This document shows positions 53,938-62,152 of a stretch of DNA of 63,934 bases, piece after piece (within the stretch, counting starts at the first letter, position 1; each line of letters begins with the position of its first letter). Where the stretch lies: positions 1 through 63,934 of the forward strand of contig JAIDUH010000197.1 of NCBI GenBank assembly GCA_029060285.1, given 5' to 3'. The DNA is from Muribaculaceae bacterium. GTDB lineage: Bacteria > Bacteroidota > Bacteroidia > Bacteroidales > Muribaculaceae. The translations under genes were made by a program, and so were the position numbers. Under the pieces are notes generated by a model. It was not told the DNA's origin. It searched no databases and worked only from the letters and a program-made list of their open reading frames with translations.

Positions 53938-54966
53938 TTAGTCGAAGATGGAGGCTTCCCTATTTTGGGGGTATCGTCCGAGATGGCGGAAGGCAAGTTC
54001 CGTGACTTCGCGTCCTCTTGGCGTGCGCTTCAGGAATCCTTCCTTGATGAGGAAAGGTTCGTAGACTTCCTCGATCGTACCGCTGTCCTCACCGAGGGCT
54101 GTGGCGATAGTGGTCAGTCCTACCGGTCCTCCGCCAAATTTATCGATGATTGTGGTCAGTATGCGATTGTCGATTTCATCCAGGCCATGTGTGTCGATAT
54201 TCAAGGCCTCGAGCGCTATCTTTGCAGTCGGAAGATCAATGGTGCCATTTCCCATTACCATGGCAAAGTCGCGTACGCGGCGCAGCAATGCATTGGCAAT
54301 ACGAGGGGTGCCTCGGCTGCGTAGTGCGATCTCAAGGGCAGCATCTTCAATGATTGATGTCTTGAGAAGCCGGGACGAACGCTTTACGATGCCTTTAAGC
54401 ACCTCATGGTCATAATATTCAAGATGGCAGTTGATTCCGAATCGGGCTCGAAGGGGAGCTGTGAGCAACCCGCTTCTCGTCGTGGCGCCTATCAGAGTGA
54501 ATGGAGAAATGGTGAGCTGCACCGACTTCGCTCCCGGACCTTTGTCCAGGAGGATGTCGATACGGTAGTCTTCCATTGCCGAGTAAAGGTATTCCTCCAC
54601 GATCGGGTGCAGACGATGGATTTCGTCGATGAAAAGCACATCGTGAGGCTCAAGGCTCATGAGAATGCCGGCAAGGTCGCCAGGTTTGTCGAGAACGGGA
54701 CCGCTTGTCACCTTGAATCCGACATTCAATTCATTCGCCACAATGTTGCTTAGGGTTGTCTTGCCGAGTCCCGGAGGACCATGAAGCAGTGTGTGGTCGA
54801 GAGCTTCGCCACGCATGCGGGCAGCCTGCACGAATACGCGCAGGTTTGCCACAATCTTCTCCTGTCCGGCAAAATCGTCGAAACTCAGCGGCCGCAGGGC
54901 TTTTTCAATGTCGCGGTCGCTCCCATTAGGAGTCGTCTGGCTTCCGTGTATATCGAATTCAGGCAT
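53938..54966 (-). CDS. ruvB: Holliday junction branch migration helicase RuvB
   Basis: Hexameric AAA+ motor that moves Holliday junctions with RuvA. A 342-residue protein with [20 protein letters not shown], Walker [16 protein letters not shown] (about 60-74), Walker [14 protein letters not shown], sensor 1 [19 protein letters not shown] and a C-terminal winged-helix ([20 protein letters not shown]). ruvA and ruvC are not in the window. Confidence 0.97.
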   Translation of the reverse strand: MPEFDIHGSQTTPNGSDRDIEKALRPLSFDDFAGQEKIVANLRVFVQAARMRGEALDHTLLHGPPGLGKTTLSNIVANELNVGFKVTSGPVLDKPGDLAGILMSLEPHDVLFIDEIHRLHPIVEEYLYSAMEDYRIDILLDKGPGAKSVQLTISPFTLIGATTRSGLLTAPLRARFGINCHLEYYDHEVLKGIVKRSSRLLKTSIIEDAALEIALRSRGTPRIANALLRRVRDFAMVMGNGTIDLPTAKIALEALNIDTHGLDEIDNRILTTIIDKFGGGPVGLTTIATALGEDSGTIEEVYEPFLIKEGFLKRTPRGREVTELAFRHLGRYPQNREASIFD

Positions 54967-55000
54967 GTCTTTAATTTAAGTTTTGCTTCGCTCAACTTAA

Positions 55001-55033
55001 GGGTTATGGGGTTATCGGGTTATGGGGTTATCA
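55001..55033. repeat. GGGTTATGGGGTTATC repeated twice at the tyrS stop codon
   Basis: Two 16-bp units, the second reaching into the tyrS stop codon (55031-55033). Just beyond is an inverted repeat, TTAAGTT (54976-54982) with AACTTAA (54994-55000). Confidence 0.9.
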
Positions 55034-56326
55034 GTCCTTCACTGTGATGAGGAAATAGTTCTTTTTCCCTTTCTGCGCAAGTATGTATTTCCCTCCGAGC
55101 AGATGATCTTTACCAATGATTGCGGCAGGATCAGTGAGCTTCTCTTTGTTGATGCTCACGCCGTTGCCCTGGATCATCTTTCTGGCCTCACCCTTTGAGG
55201 GGAACACCTTGGTCTTCTCAGCAAGGAATTCGAGAGCCGGGACGCCTGCATCGATATCAGCGCGATCCACTTCAAATCTGGGCACTCCTTCAAATAGGTC
55301 GAGCAAAGTCTGCTCGTCGAGTTTATGGAGTTCTTCTACAGCGGAGTTGCTGAAAAGAATCTTGCTTGCAGACACAGCGGCATCATAAGCCTCGCGGCCG
55401 TGTACCATCACGGTCACTTCCTCTGCAAGTTTCTTCTGGAGCGGACGAAGCCCCGGATCTTTTGCGTGTTCGGCAGCCAGAGCCTCAATTTCCTCCTTTG
55501 AAAGGAATGTGAAGATCTTCAGGTATTTTTCAGCCTCGGCATCGCCTACATTGAGCCAGAACTGGTAGAACTTATAGGGGGAAGTGTATCTTGCATCAAG
55601 CCAAACGTTGCCGCTTTCAGTCTTGCCAAACTTGCCGCCGTCTGCTTTTGTGATCAGAGGGCAGGTCAACGCAAATACCTCACCGCCGAGCTTGCGGCGG
55701 ATAAGCTCGCCACCTGTAGTGATATTTCCCCATTGATCGGAGCCTCCGAGCTGGAGTTTGCATCCTTTTGTCTCGTAAAGATGGAGGAAGTCATAACCTT
55801 GAAGAAGCTGATATGTGAATTCAGTGAAGCTAAGTCCATCACGTGCCTCTCCGTTTAGACGCTTCTGGACAGACTCCTTGGCCATCATATAGTTTACGGT
55901 GATGTGCTTTCCAATCTCGCGCGCGAAATCGAGGAAGGAGAAATCTTTCATCCAGTCGTAGTTGTTGACGAGCTCAGCTTTGTTGGGAGCATCACTTTCA
56001 AAATCGAGGAAGCGGGAGAGCTGTTGCTTGATGGCTTCCTGATTGTGCCTGAGAGTAGCCTCGTCGAGGAGATTGCGCTCGGCACTTTTGCCTGAGGGGT
56101 CGCCGATCATGCCGGTGGCACCACCGACAAGAGCAATAGGCTTATGTCCGCAACGTTGCAAGTGGCGTAGCATCATCACTCCGCAGAGGTGTCCGATGTG
56201 GAGGGAGTCTGCTGTCGGGTCGATGCCAAGGTAAGCGGTGGTCATCTCTTTATTTAGCTGTTCTTCTGTGCCCGGCATCATGGTATGGATCATGCCACGC
56301 CAGGTGAGTTCTTCTACGAAATTCAT
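55031..56326 (-). CDS. tyrS: tyrosyl-tRNA synthetase
   Basis: Charges tRNA-Tyr. A 431-residue class I synthetase with [19 protein letters not shown] (HIGH, about 36-54), [32 protein letters not shown] (KMSKS-type loop) and a C-terminal S4 RNA-binding domain ([19 protein letters not shown]). It is 27 bp downstream of the glutaminyl cyclase gene. Confidence 0.97.
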   Translation of the reverse strand: MNFVEELTWRGMIHTMMPGTEEQLNKEMTTAYLGIDPTADSLHIGHLCGVMMLRHLQRCGHKPIALVGGATGMIGDPSGKSAERNLLDEATLRHNQEAIKQQLSRFLDFESDAPNKAELVNNYDWMKDFSFLDFAREIGKHITVNYMMAKESVQKRLNGEARDGLSFTEFTYQLLQGYDFLHLYETKGCKLQLGGSDQWGNITTGGELIRRKLGGEVFALTCPLITKADGGKFGKTESGNVWLDARYTSPYKFYQFWLNVGDAEAEKYLKIFTFLSKEEIEALAAEHAKDPGLRPLQKKLAEEVTVMVHGREAYDAAVSASKILFSNSAVEELHKLDEQTLLDLFEGVPRFEVDRADIDAGVPALEFLAEKTKVFPSKGEARKMIQGNGVSINKEKLTDPAAIIGKDHLLGGKYILAQKGKKNYFLITVKD

Positions 56327-56353
56327 ATGTGTATATATATTTTTGTTATTTTG

Positions 56354-57358
56354 TTATTCGTTGATTGTCTGAAGCTGGTTTTTAAGCAGGTAGATTTCTA
56401 AAATATTCCCTACCGCTCCAAGCGTCTCCTTCGAAATAGCATCCATATTGTCGGAAGTGGTATGCCATCCGCTGTAGAACCCGGATCCCTCACGATAGTC
56501 GATGATGTCGATGGCCGGTATGCCTGCCTTGATAAGCTCGACATGGTCGTCGTTGACGGCAGATCCCATCCGGTTGATGAATAGGTTTCCATATCCAAGC
56601 CTATGGGCTATCGCCCATATTTCATCGGCAAGGGCTGGGTTGGCAAGTTGGGAGAAGTATTCCCTCATAAAAGTTGCGTCGGGCGCCCCGACCATATCAA
56701 GGAGTATAGCGGCAGAAGGCGCATAGCCCTTGACGGGGAGATTCTCAGCGAAATATCGGGCACCGAGCGCCCAGCTCTCGTCATTGCTTTCTTCCCCCCA
56801 GTCTTCTGCGTCGCAAAGCAAGATATCTACTCCCGGGGCATTATTGTCGGCGGAGAGTATCCTGGCAAGCTCGAGCAGCACTCCGACTCCGCTTGCCCCA
56901 TCGTTGGCTCCGTCGACCGGTATTGAACGTTTTGTCTCGTCGGGGTCATGGTCGGCCCAAGGCCTGGAGTCCCAATGAGCAAGAAGGAGAACGCGATCTT
57001 GAGCGTTTGGATTGATGCGGGCAAAAATATTGCGCATCGGTATCACGGTGCCGTCGAAGGCAGTCAGTGAGGCTTTCTGCTCTATGACATCCGCTCCGAA
57101 GGAGTTGAGCTTGTCAGCCAACCATTCGCCACATAAACGGTGAGCATCCGTACCGGGCACCCGAGGTCCGAATTCCACTTGACGGGCTACGTAAGAATAT
57201 GCACTGTCTGCGGAAAACAGTGTGGCGGTTTGTTCACGGGAAGCGGCATCGTCATTATCTTCTTCCACTGATGTTTTCTTGCCAGCACCGCAAGACATGA
57301 GTAGAGCAAGACTGATTGCGGTAGTTGCCGCCGACTTGAGTATTCCGGATTTGCTCAT
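56354..57358 (-). CDS. M28-family lipoprotein, probable glutaminyl-peptide cyclotransferase
   Basis: Periplasm-facing zinc enzyme expected to convert N-terminal Gln of exported proteins to pyroglutamate. Lipoprotein signal (ISLALLMSCGAGKK, lipid Cys at about 23). Zinc ligands by family: Asp in PVDGANDGASGVGVLLELAR, Glu in LLCDAEDWGEE and His in YSGWHTTSDNMDAI; the segment HWDSRPWADHDPDET is typical of glutaminyl cyclase rather than aminopeptidase. In Bacteroidales many periplasmic proteins start with Gln after signal cleavage, and the enzyme is linked to T9SS hosts. It starts a transcript with tyrS, ruvB and the flippase. Confidence 0.85.
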   Translation of the reverse strand: MSKSGILKSAATTAISLALLMSCGAGKKTSVEEDNDDAASREQTATLFSADSAYSYVARQVEFGPRVPGTDAHRLCGEWLADKLNSFGADVIEQKASLTAFDGTVIPMRNIFARINPNAQDRVLLLAHWDSRPWADHDPDETKRSIPVDGANDGASGVGVLLELARILSADNNAPGVDILLCDAEDWGEESNDESWALGARYFAENLPVKGYAPSAAILLDMVGAPDATFMREYFSQLANPALADEIWAIAHRLGYGNLFINRMGSAVNDDHVELIKAGIPAIDIIDYREGSGFYSGWHTTSDNMDAISKETLGAVGNILEIYLLKNQLQTINE

Positions 57359-57424
57359 TTAATTATTTTATGTTCTGATTAACACTGATCTTGCGATCAG
57401 TCCTGTAGACTTAGAGATACAATG

Positions 57425-57455
57425 CAAAATTAATAAAAAAAACGCGAATATGCAA
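57425..57455 (-). promoter_or_regulatory. promoter for glutaminyl cyclase-tyrS-ruvB
   Basis: On the minus strand TTG (57453-57455) and TAATTTTG (57425-57432) with 20 bp between them; leader about 60 nt. Confidence 0.75.
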
Positions 57456-57474
57456 TTATTGGCTCAGGAATGCA

Positions 57475-57506
57475 TAAAAAGAAAAGAGGTCGACTCACGT
57501 CGACCT
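57475..57506 (-). terminator. terminator of the transcript coming from pgi
   Basis: On the minus strand AGGTCGAC (57499-57506) pairs with GTCGACCT (57487-57494) through a 4-nt loop and is followed by CTTTTCTTTTT. It lies 20 bp upstream of the next promoter, closing the pgi unit about 360 bp after its stop. Confidence 0.85.
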
Positions 57507-57589
57507 GGTTCCTTTAATTCAAACAACAATAACAACTTTTTTTCAGAACGCTTATAGCAATTAAACTAATCAATCTAATCAAATTCGGG

Positions 57590-57672
57590 GTAACTCGCGG
57601 TTGCTTTCTGACTTTTTGTCTTGCATCCCGTCTTTCTGTCCGAGTTACGTCTATTAAACACACCCGGACAGG
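57590..57672 (-). ncRNA. structured intergenic RNA element, possible H-type pseudoknot
   Basis: Two perfect stems interlock on the minus strand. CTGTCCG (57665-57671 read in complement) pairs with CGGACAG (57636-57642), and GTAACT in the loop just before CGGACAG pairs with AGTTAC further on (57590-57597 side; 8-bp GTAACTCG/CGAGTTAC if the first stem is open). The order stem 1, stem 2, stem 1, stem 2 is that of an H-type pseudoknot. It lies between pgi and the terminator at 57475, with no ORF and no promoter of its own that I can see. It may be a pgi 3'UTR element or a processed small RNA. Confidence 0.45.
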
Positions 57673-57748
57673 CAATGGTTCATTAGAATTTTTTAGAAAA
57701 CGTCTAATTAACTTTTATTTAACATCTGTAACACGTTTGTAACATTAC

Positions 57749-57855
57749 GTTTAATCGTTTACATGTTTAATCGTTTAGTTTATTTGACAGTTCAATTGGA
57801 GGTTTCCAACTGACTAAACTATCCAACGATTGAACATATAAACGATTAAACGATT
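57749..57855. repeat. GTTTAATCGTTT words in both orientations downstream of pgi
   Basis: GTTTAATCGTTT at 57749-57760 and 57764-57775, and AAACGATTAAACGATT at 57840-57855 in the opposite sense, with more degenerate copies (AACGATTGAAC) between. Same word as at the uxuA stop (4913-4940). The rest of 57359-57867 has no gene. Confidence 0.85.
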
Positions 57856-57867
57856 ACACAAATAATA

Positions 57868-59214
57868 TTACTTCTGGAGACGTGCCTGGATGTCGGCAGT
57901 TTCCTTTTCGTAGCCGGGCTTGCCTAGAAGAGCAAACATATTCTTCTTGTAAGCTTCAACTCCGGGCTGGTTGAATGGATTGACACCGAGCATGTATCCT
58001 GAGATGCCGCAGGCTTTCTCAAAGAAATAGATGAGGGCGCCGAGAGTATACTCGTCGAGCTTGTTGATTTCGATCTTGATGTTTGGCACGCCACCGTCAA
58101 CGTGAGCGAGCATAGTGCCAAGCTCTGCCATCTTGTTGACATCGTCGATACTCTTGCCGCCGAGGAAGTTCAGGCCGTCGAGGTTCTGGTCGTCGGTCGG
58201 GATATATTTGTGCAGGAGTGGCTCCTTTACAGAGATCACAGTCTCGAAAATAGTGCGTTCGCCATCCTGAATCCATTGGCCCATAGAGTGGAGGTCGGTA
58301 GTGAAGTCGACTGCTGCCGGGAAAATACCCTTGCCATCCTTGCCTTCGCTTTCGCCATAAAGCTGTTTCCACCATTCTGCGAAATAATGAAGTTTCGGGT
58401 TGAAGTTTGCAAGAATCTCGATCTTCTTACCGCTCTGATAGAGGGCGTTGCGGACGCGTGCATAAGTCTCGGCGATGTTGTCGCCGCCGGGTTCGGTAGT
58501 GTGCTTTTCCATTTCAGCAGCACCTGCAACGAGTTTTGTGATGTCGAAGCCGGCAACTGCAATAGGAAGAAGACCTACCGGAGTAAGAACTGAGAAACGT
58601 CCACCTACGTTGTCAGGAATTACATAGGTTTCATAGCCTTCCTGGGTAGCGAGAGTGCGGAGAGCCCCTTTCTTCTCGTCGGTGATAGCTACGATAAGGT
58701 CTTTTGCAGCATCCTTGCCGATTTGCTCCTCGAGCTGAGCTTTGAGTAGACGGAATGCGATTGCAGGTTCGGTAGTGGTGCCGGACTTGGAGATCACCAC
58801 GATACCGAATTTCTTGTCTTTAAGGAAATCCTGAAGTTCAGCAGTGTATTCCTCACCTATGTTCTGGCCTGCGTAGAGCACTTTTGCATGCTTTGGTTCA
58901 GGATTATGGATGAAATCCGCAAAGTTGTTGCTGAGTGCGCTGATAACTGCCTTTGCTCCAAGATAGCTGCCGCCGATGCCGATGCAAACTACATAGTCGC
59001 ATTTCTCTTTAAGGCGGTCGGCTGTAGCGTTGATTTTGTTGATGAGTTCGGGGTCGGTCTCAGAAGGGAGTTTCACCCATCCGAGGAAGTCGTTGCCGGC
59101 TGCACGGCCGGTGTTGACATCTTTTATAGCCTCTACGGCTGCCGGTTCGTTGGCGATGAATTCCTTTTCTGCGAAATACACCGCATGCTGAATGTCTAAA
59201 TTTACTGCTTTCAT
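57868..59214 (-). CDS. pgi: glucose-6-phosphate isomerase
   Basis: Interconverts glucose 6-phosphate and fructose 6-phosphate. The 448-residue length is that of the short bacterial form. Motifs: [20 protein letters not shown] (about 76-95), [32 protein letters not shown], the catalytic Glu region [15 protein letters not shown], and [10 protein letters not shown] with the C-terminal [13 protein letters not shown] holding the Lys. It is 132 bp downstream of gpsA. Confidence 0.97.
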   Translation of the reverse strand: MKAVNLDIQHAVYFAEKEFIANEPAAVEAIKDVNTGRAAGNDFLGWVKLPSETDPELINKINATADRLKEKCDYVVCIGIGGSYLGAKAVISALSNNFADFIHNPEPKHAKVLYAGQNIGEEYTAELQDFLKDKKFGIVVISKSGTTTEPAIAFRLLKAQLEEQIGKDAAKDLIVAITDEKKGALRTLATQEGYETYVIPDNVGGRFSVLTPVGLLPIAVAGFDITKLVAGAAEMEKHTTEPGGDNIAETYARVRNALYQSGKKIEILANFNPKLHYFAEWWKQLYGESEGKDGKGIFPAAVDFTTDLHSMGQWIQDGERTIFETVISVKEPLLHKYIPTDDQNLDGLNFLGGKSIDDVNKMAELGTMLAHVDGGVPNIKIEINKLDEYTLGALIYFFEKACGISGYMLGVNPFNQPGVEAYKKNMFALLGKPGYEKETADIQARLQK

Positions 59215-59281
59215 AGTTTTCTTGTTTTTATAATTTCCGAGGAGAGGGGGAAATCATTTGGTTATATACTTTGTTTTTTTA

Positions 59282-59343
59282 GGGGCATTAGGGGCTCCAA
59301 GGGCTTTAGGGGCTTTAGGGGATCTAAGGGCTTTAGGGGCTTC
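59282..59343. repeat. GGGGCTTTA microrepeats just after the gpsA stop codon
   Basis: Repeats of AGGGGCTTT and related nine- to ten-base words (AGGGGCATT, AGGGGCTCCA, AGGGCTTT) fill the 60 bp beyond the gpsA stop. Complement resembles the korB 3' repeats. Confidence 0.85.
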
Positions 59344-59346
59344 TGG

Positions 59347-60357
59347 CTATGAGAAGGAGTCGGCAAGCTCTTTCATGGCTCTGCGGACATTGACGCCTTC
59401 ATACAGCACTGCATGGACCATGTCGAGAATCGGCATCTCGACTTGCAGGTCGGGACGCTCGTTGATGTCGTACATGCATTTTGTGCCATAGTATCCTTCT
59501 GCCACCATGCTCATTTCCATCTTTGCCACCTTCACGCTGTAGCCCTTGCCGAGCATGGAGCCGAAGTTGTGATTGCGCGAGAATTTACTGTATGCGGTCA
59601 CAAGGAGGTCGCCGAGATATGCAGAACGGTCTATGTCGCGAGGCATAGGGGAAATGGTGTCGACAAACCTCCGCATCTCCCTTGTGGCATTGCTGACGAG
59701 CATAGCCATGAAGTTGTCGCCTGCCTTCATGCCGTTGACCATACCTGCTGCGATTGCATATACATTTTTAAGGACTGCCGCATATTCAATGCCGTCGACA
59801 TCATCCGAAATAATCGTCTTCATCTTGGCTGACGCGAGCCGCGACGCGAATTGACGTGCCTTGTCAGTGTCAAGGCATCCTATGGTCAGATAGCTGAGGC
59901 GTTCGAGGGCAACTTCCTCCGCATGGCAAGGACCTCCGATGACAAGCATATTGTCGCGGGGCACTCCGTAGACTTGCTCGAAATAATCAGTGATGATCAT
60001 ATTTCGATCAGGAACAATACCCTTGACTGCGGATACGATATTCTTTGCTTTAAGGTCAACGGTAAGCTTGCTGATTTCAGGGAGGAAGTAGGGGGATGGC
60101 ATTGCCACCACGAGAGTATCGGCACCTTCTGCTACCTTATTGATGTCGGAAGAGAAGTCGATTCGGTCGGTGTCGAAGCTGACGTCGGTCAAGTATGAGG
60201 GGTTGTGCCCGTATTTCTTGAACTCCTCAATCTTGTCTTCGCTTCTGAAATACCAGCCTATACGGTCGCAGTTCTTGAGCAGAAGCTTTGCCAATGCTGT
60301 GGCCCAGCTTCCGCTTCCGAGAACGGCAACTTTCGATATGTGGTCTATACTCTCCAT
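59347..60357 (-). CDS. gpsA: glycerol-3-phosphate dehydrogenase [NAD(P)+]
   Basis: Makes sn-glycerol 3-phosphate for phospholipids. A 336-residue enzyme with the N-terminal dinucleotide fold VAVLGSGSWATALAKLLLKN (about 8-27), VVAMPSPYFLPEISK, VIGGPCHAEEVALER, the catalytic Lys in AAVLKNVYAIAAGMVNGMKA and SAYLGDLLVTAYSKFSRNH. It starts 2 bp after the lysS stop; the two are co-transcribed. Confidence 0.96.
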   Translation of the reverse strand: MESIDHISKVAVLGSGSWATALAKLLLKNCDRIGWYFRSEDKIEEFKKYGHNPSYLTDVSFDTDRIDFSSDINKVAEGADTLVVAMPSPYFLPEISKLTVDLKAKNIVSAVKGIVPDRNMIITDYFEQVYGVPRDNMLVIGGPCHAEEVALERLSYLTIGCLDTDKARQFASRLASAKMKTIISDDVDGIEYAAVLKNVYAIAAGMVNGMKAGDNFMAMLVSNATREMRRFVDTISPMPRDIDRSAYLGDLLVTAYSKFSRNHNFGSMLGKGYSVKVAKMEMSMVAEGYYGTKCMYDINERPDLQVEMPILDMVHAVLYEGVNVRRAMKELADSFS

Positions 60358-60359
60358 GA

Positions 60360-61916
60360 TTATTTTTCTCCTTCTTTCTCTTCTTCAGCTTCAGCCTTCA
60401 CCTGCTTCTTTTCCGGGCGCATCTGCGGGAAGAAGAGCACTTCCTGGATTGCAGTCTGTCCTGTCATGAGCATTGTCAGACGGTCCATTCCGATTCCGAG
60501 GCCTGATGTGGGAGGCATGCCATATTCGAGGGCACGGATGAAGTCGTGGTCGATGATCATGGCTTCGTCATCACCCTTGTCGGCAAGGTTCATCTGGTCT
60601 ACGAAACGTTCGTATTGGTCGATTGGGTCGTTGAGCTCTGAATATGCGTTGCAGAGTTCCTTGCCGTTGACCATCAGTTCGAAACGCTCCGTTAACGCAG
60701 GATTGTCGCGGTGCTTCTTGGTGAGAGGAGACATTTCGATAGGATAGTCGGTGATGAATGTAGGTTGGATATAGATGCCTTCACATTTTTCTCCGAATAT
60801 CTCGTCGATTAGTTTGCCTTTGCCCCAGCTTGGGTCTACCTCAATGTTCTCCTGCTTGCAGAAAGCACGGAGTTCCTCTTCGGTCTTGCCTGTGATGTCG
60901 AACCCTGTATGCTCTTTGATGGCGTCGGTCATAGTAACGCGACGGAATGGAGCTTTGAAAGACACGAGATTGTCGCCGATCTGCACATCGGTGGTGCCGT
61001 TTACGTCGAGACATATCTTTTCAAGCATGTTTTCCACAAACTTCATCATCCAGTTGTAGTCCTTATAAGCTACATACACCTCCATGCAGGTGAATTCAGG
61101 ATTGTGTGTGCGGTCCATACCTTCATTACGGAAGTCCTTGGCAAACTCGTACACACCGTCGAAGCCGCCTACGATAAGGCGTTTTAGATAAAGTTCGTTG
61201 GCAATACGGAGATAGAGAGGTATGTCAAGGGCGTTGTGGTGGGTGATGAATGGGCGGGCTGCGGCTCCACCGGGGATGGACTGAAGAATCGGTGTTTCTA
61301 CTTCCATCAAACCATGGTCGTTGAAGTATTGGCGCATGGAGTTGAAGATTTTATTACGCTTTAGGAATATTTCCTTGATTCCTGGGTTTACCACGAGATC
61401 GACGTAACGCTGGCGATAACGCTGCTCCGGATCAGTGAAAGCGTCATATGCCTTGCCATCTTTCATCTTCACCATAGGAAGTGGGCGGAGGCTCTTGCTG
61501 AGAACTGTAATTTCCTGCGCGTGAACAGAGATTTCGCCTGTCTGGGTGCGGAATACGTATCCTTTTACGCCAATGAAGTCGCCAATGTCGAGGAGCTTTT
61601 TGAAGACAACATTATACATGTCTTTGTCTTCGCCGGGGCAGAGATCATCGCGGCTTACATATACTTGTATGCGGCCTTCAGCATCCTGAAGGCTTACGAA
61701 TGAAGCTTTGCCCATGATACGGCGGCTCATGATGCGACCTGCCACGCATACTTCGCGGCGTTCCGGATCATCATCCTTGAAGTTTTCCTTGATTTCCTCG
61801 CTGTGACCTGTCACTACATATTCCGCAGCGGGATAGGGTTCGATTCCGCGGTCGCGGAGTGCCTGCATGCTGTTGCGTCTTACGATTTCCTGTTCGCTCA
61901 GTTCCTGATTTGCCAT
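60360..61916 (-). CDS. lysS: lysyl-tRNA synthetase, class II
   Basis: Charges tRNA-Lys. A 518-residue protein with the OB-fold anticodon domain ([20 protein letters not shown], about 51-70) and class II motifs 1-3: [40 protein letters not shown] and [16 protein letters not shown]. The C-terminal tail is Lys/Glu-rich ([16 protein letters not shown]), common in Bacteroidales. A consensus promoter lies upstream. Confidence 0.97.
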   Translation of the reverse strand: MANQELSEQEIVRRNSMQALRDRGIEPYPAAEYVVTGHSEEIKENFKDDDPERREVCVAGRIMSRRIMGKASFVSLQDAEGRIQVYVSRDDLCPGEDKDMYNVVFKKLLDIGDFIGVKGYVFRTQTGEISVHAQEITVLSKSLRPLPMVKMKDGKAYDAFTDPEQRYRQRYVDLVVNPGIKEIFLKRNKIFNSMRQYFNDHGLMEVETPILQSIPGGAAARPFITHHNALDIPLYLRIANELYLKRLIVGGFDGVYEFAKDFRNEGMDRTHNPEFTCMEVYVAYKDYNWMMKFVENMLEKICLDVNGTTDVQIGDNLVSFKAPFRRVTMTDAIKEHTGFDITGKTEEELRAFCKQENIEVDPSWGKGKLIDEIFGEKCEGIYIQPTFITDYPIEMSPLTKKHRDNPALTERFELMVNGKELCNAYSELNDPIDQYERFVDQMNLADKGDDEAMIIDHDFIRALEYGMPPTSGLGIGMDRLTMLMTGQTAIQEVLFFPQMRPEKKQVKAEAEEEKEGEK

Positions 61917-61956
61917 TATATTGAGTTTTCTATTTAGTTATATCTGTATTAACTTG

Positions 61957-61989
61957 CAAATTTAACGAAAAAAATCCATACTCACTCAA
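61957..61989 (-). promoter_or_regulatory. promoter for lysS-gpsA
   Basis: On the minus strand TAAATTTG (61957-61964) with a TTG at 61987-61989, 22 bp away, slightly long. The rest of 61990-62152 holds two small inverted repeats (CACTCA with TGAGTG; AAGGTAT with ATACCTT at 62014-62038) between lysS and the caspase gene. Confidence 0.55.
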
Positions 61990-62152
61990 TTTTATGAGTG
62001 AATAATGCTTTTTAAGGTATCTACAGTCAGAATACCTTTTCTCATTATAACAATCTATGGAAAATTCTTACTAATGAATATGGCGTTATTAAACGTATAA
62101 GATTTTTAAATATTATGAAAATGGCGTGAGATCTACCTGCCATAATCTTTGA

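Noticed and set aside
62014..62038. Hairpin AAGGTAT/ATACCTT as terminator of the caspase gene
   Set aside because: On the minus strand it is followed by an A-rich rather than T-rich tract, so termination is not supported.
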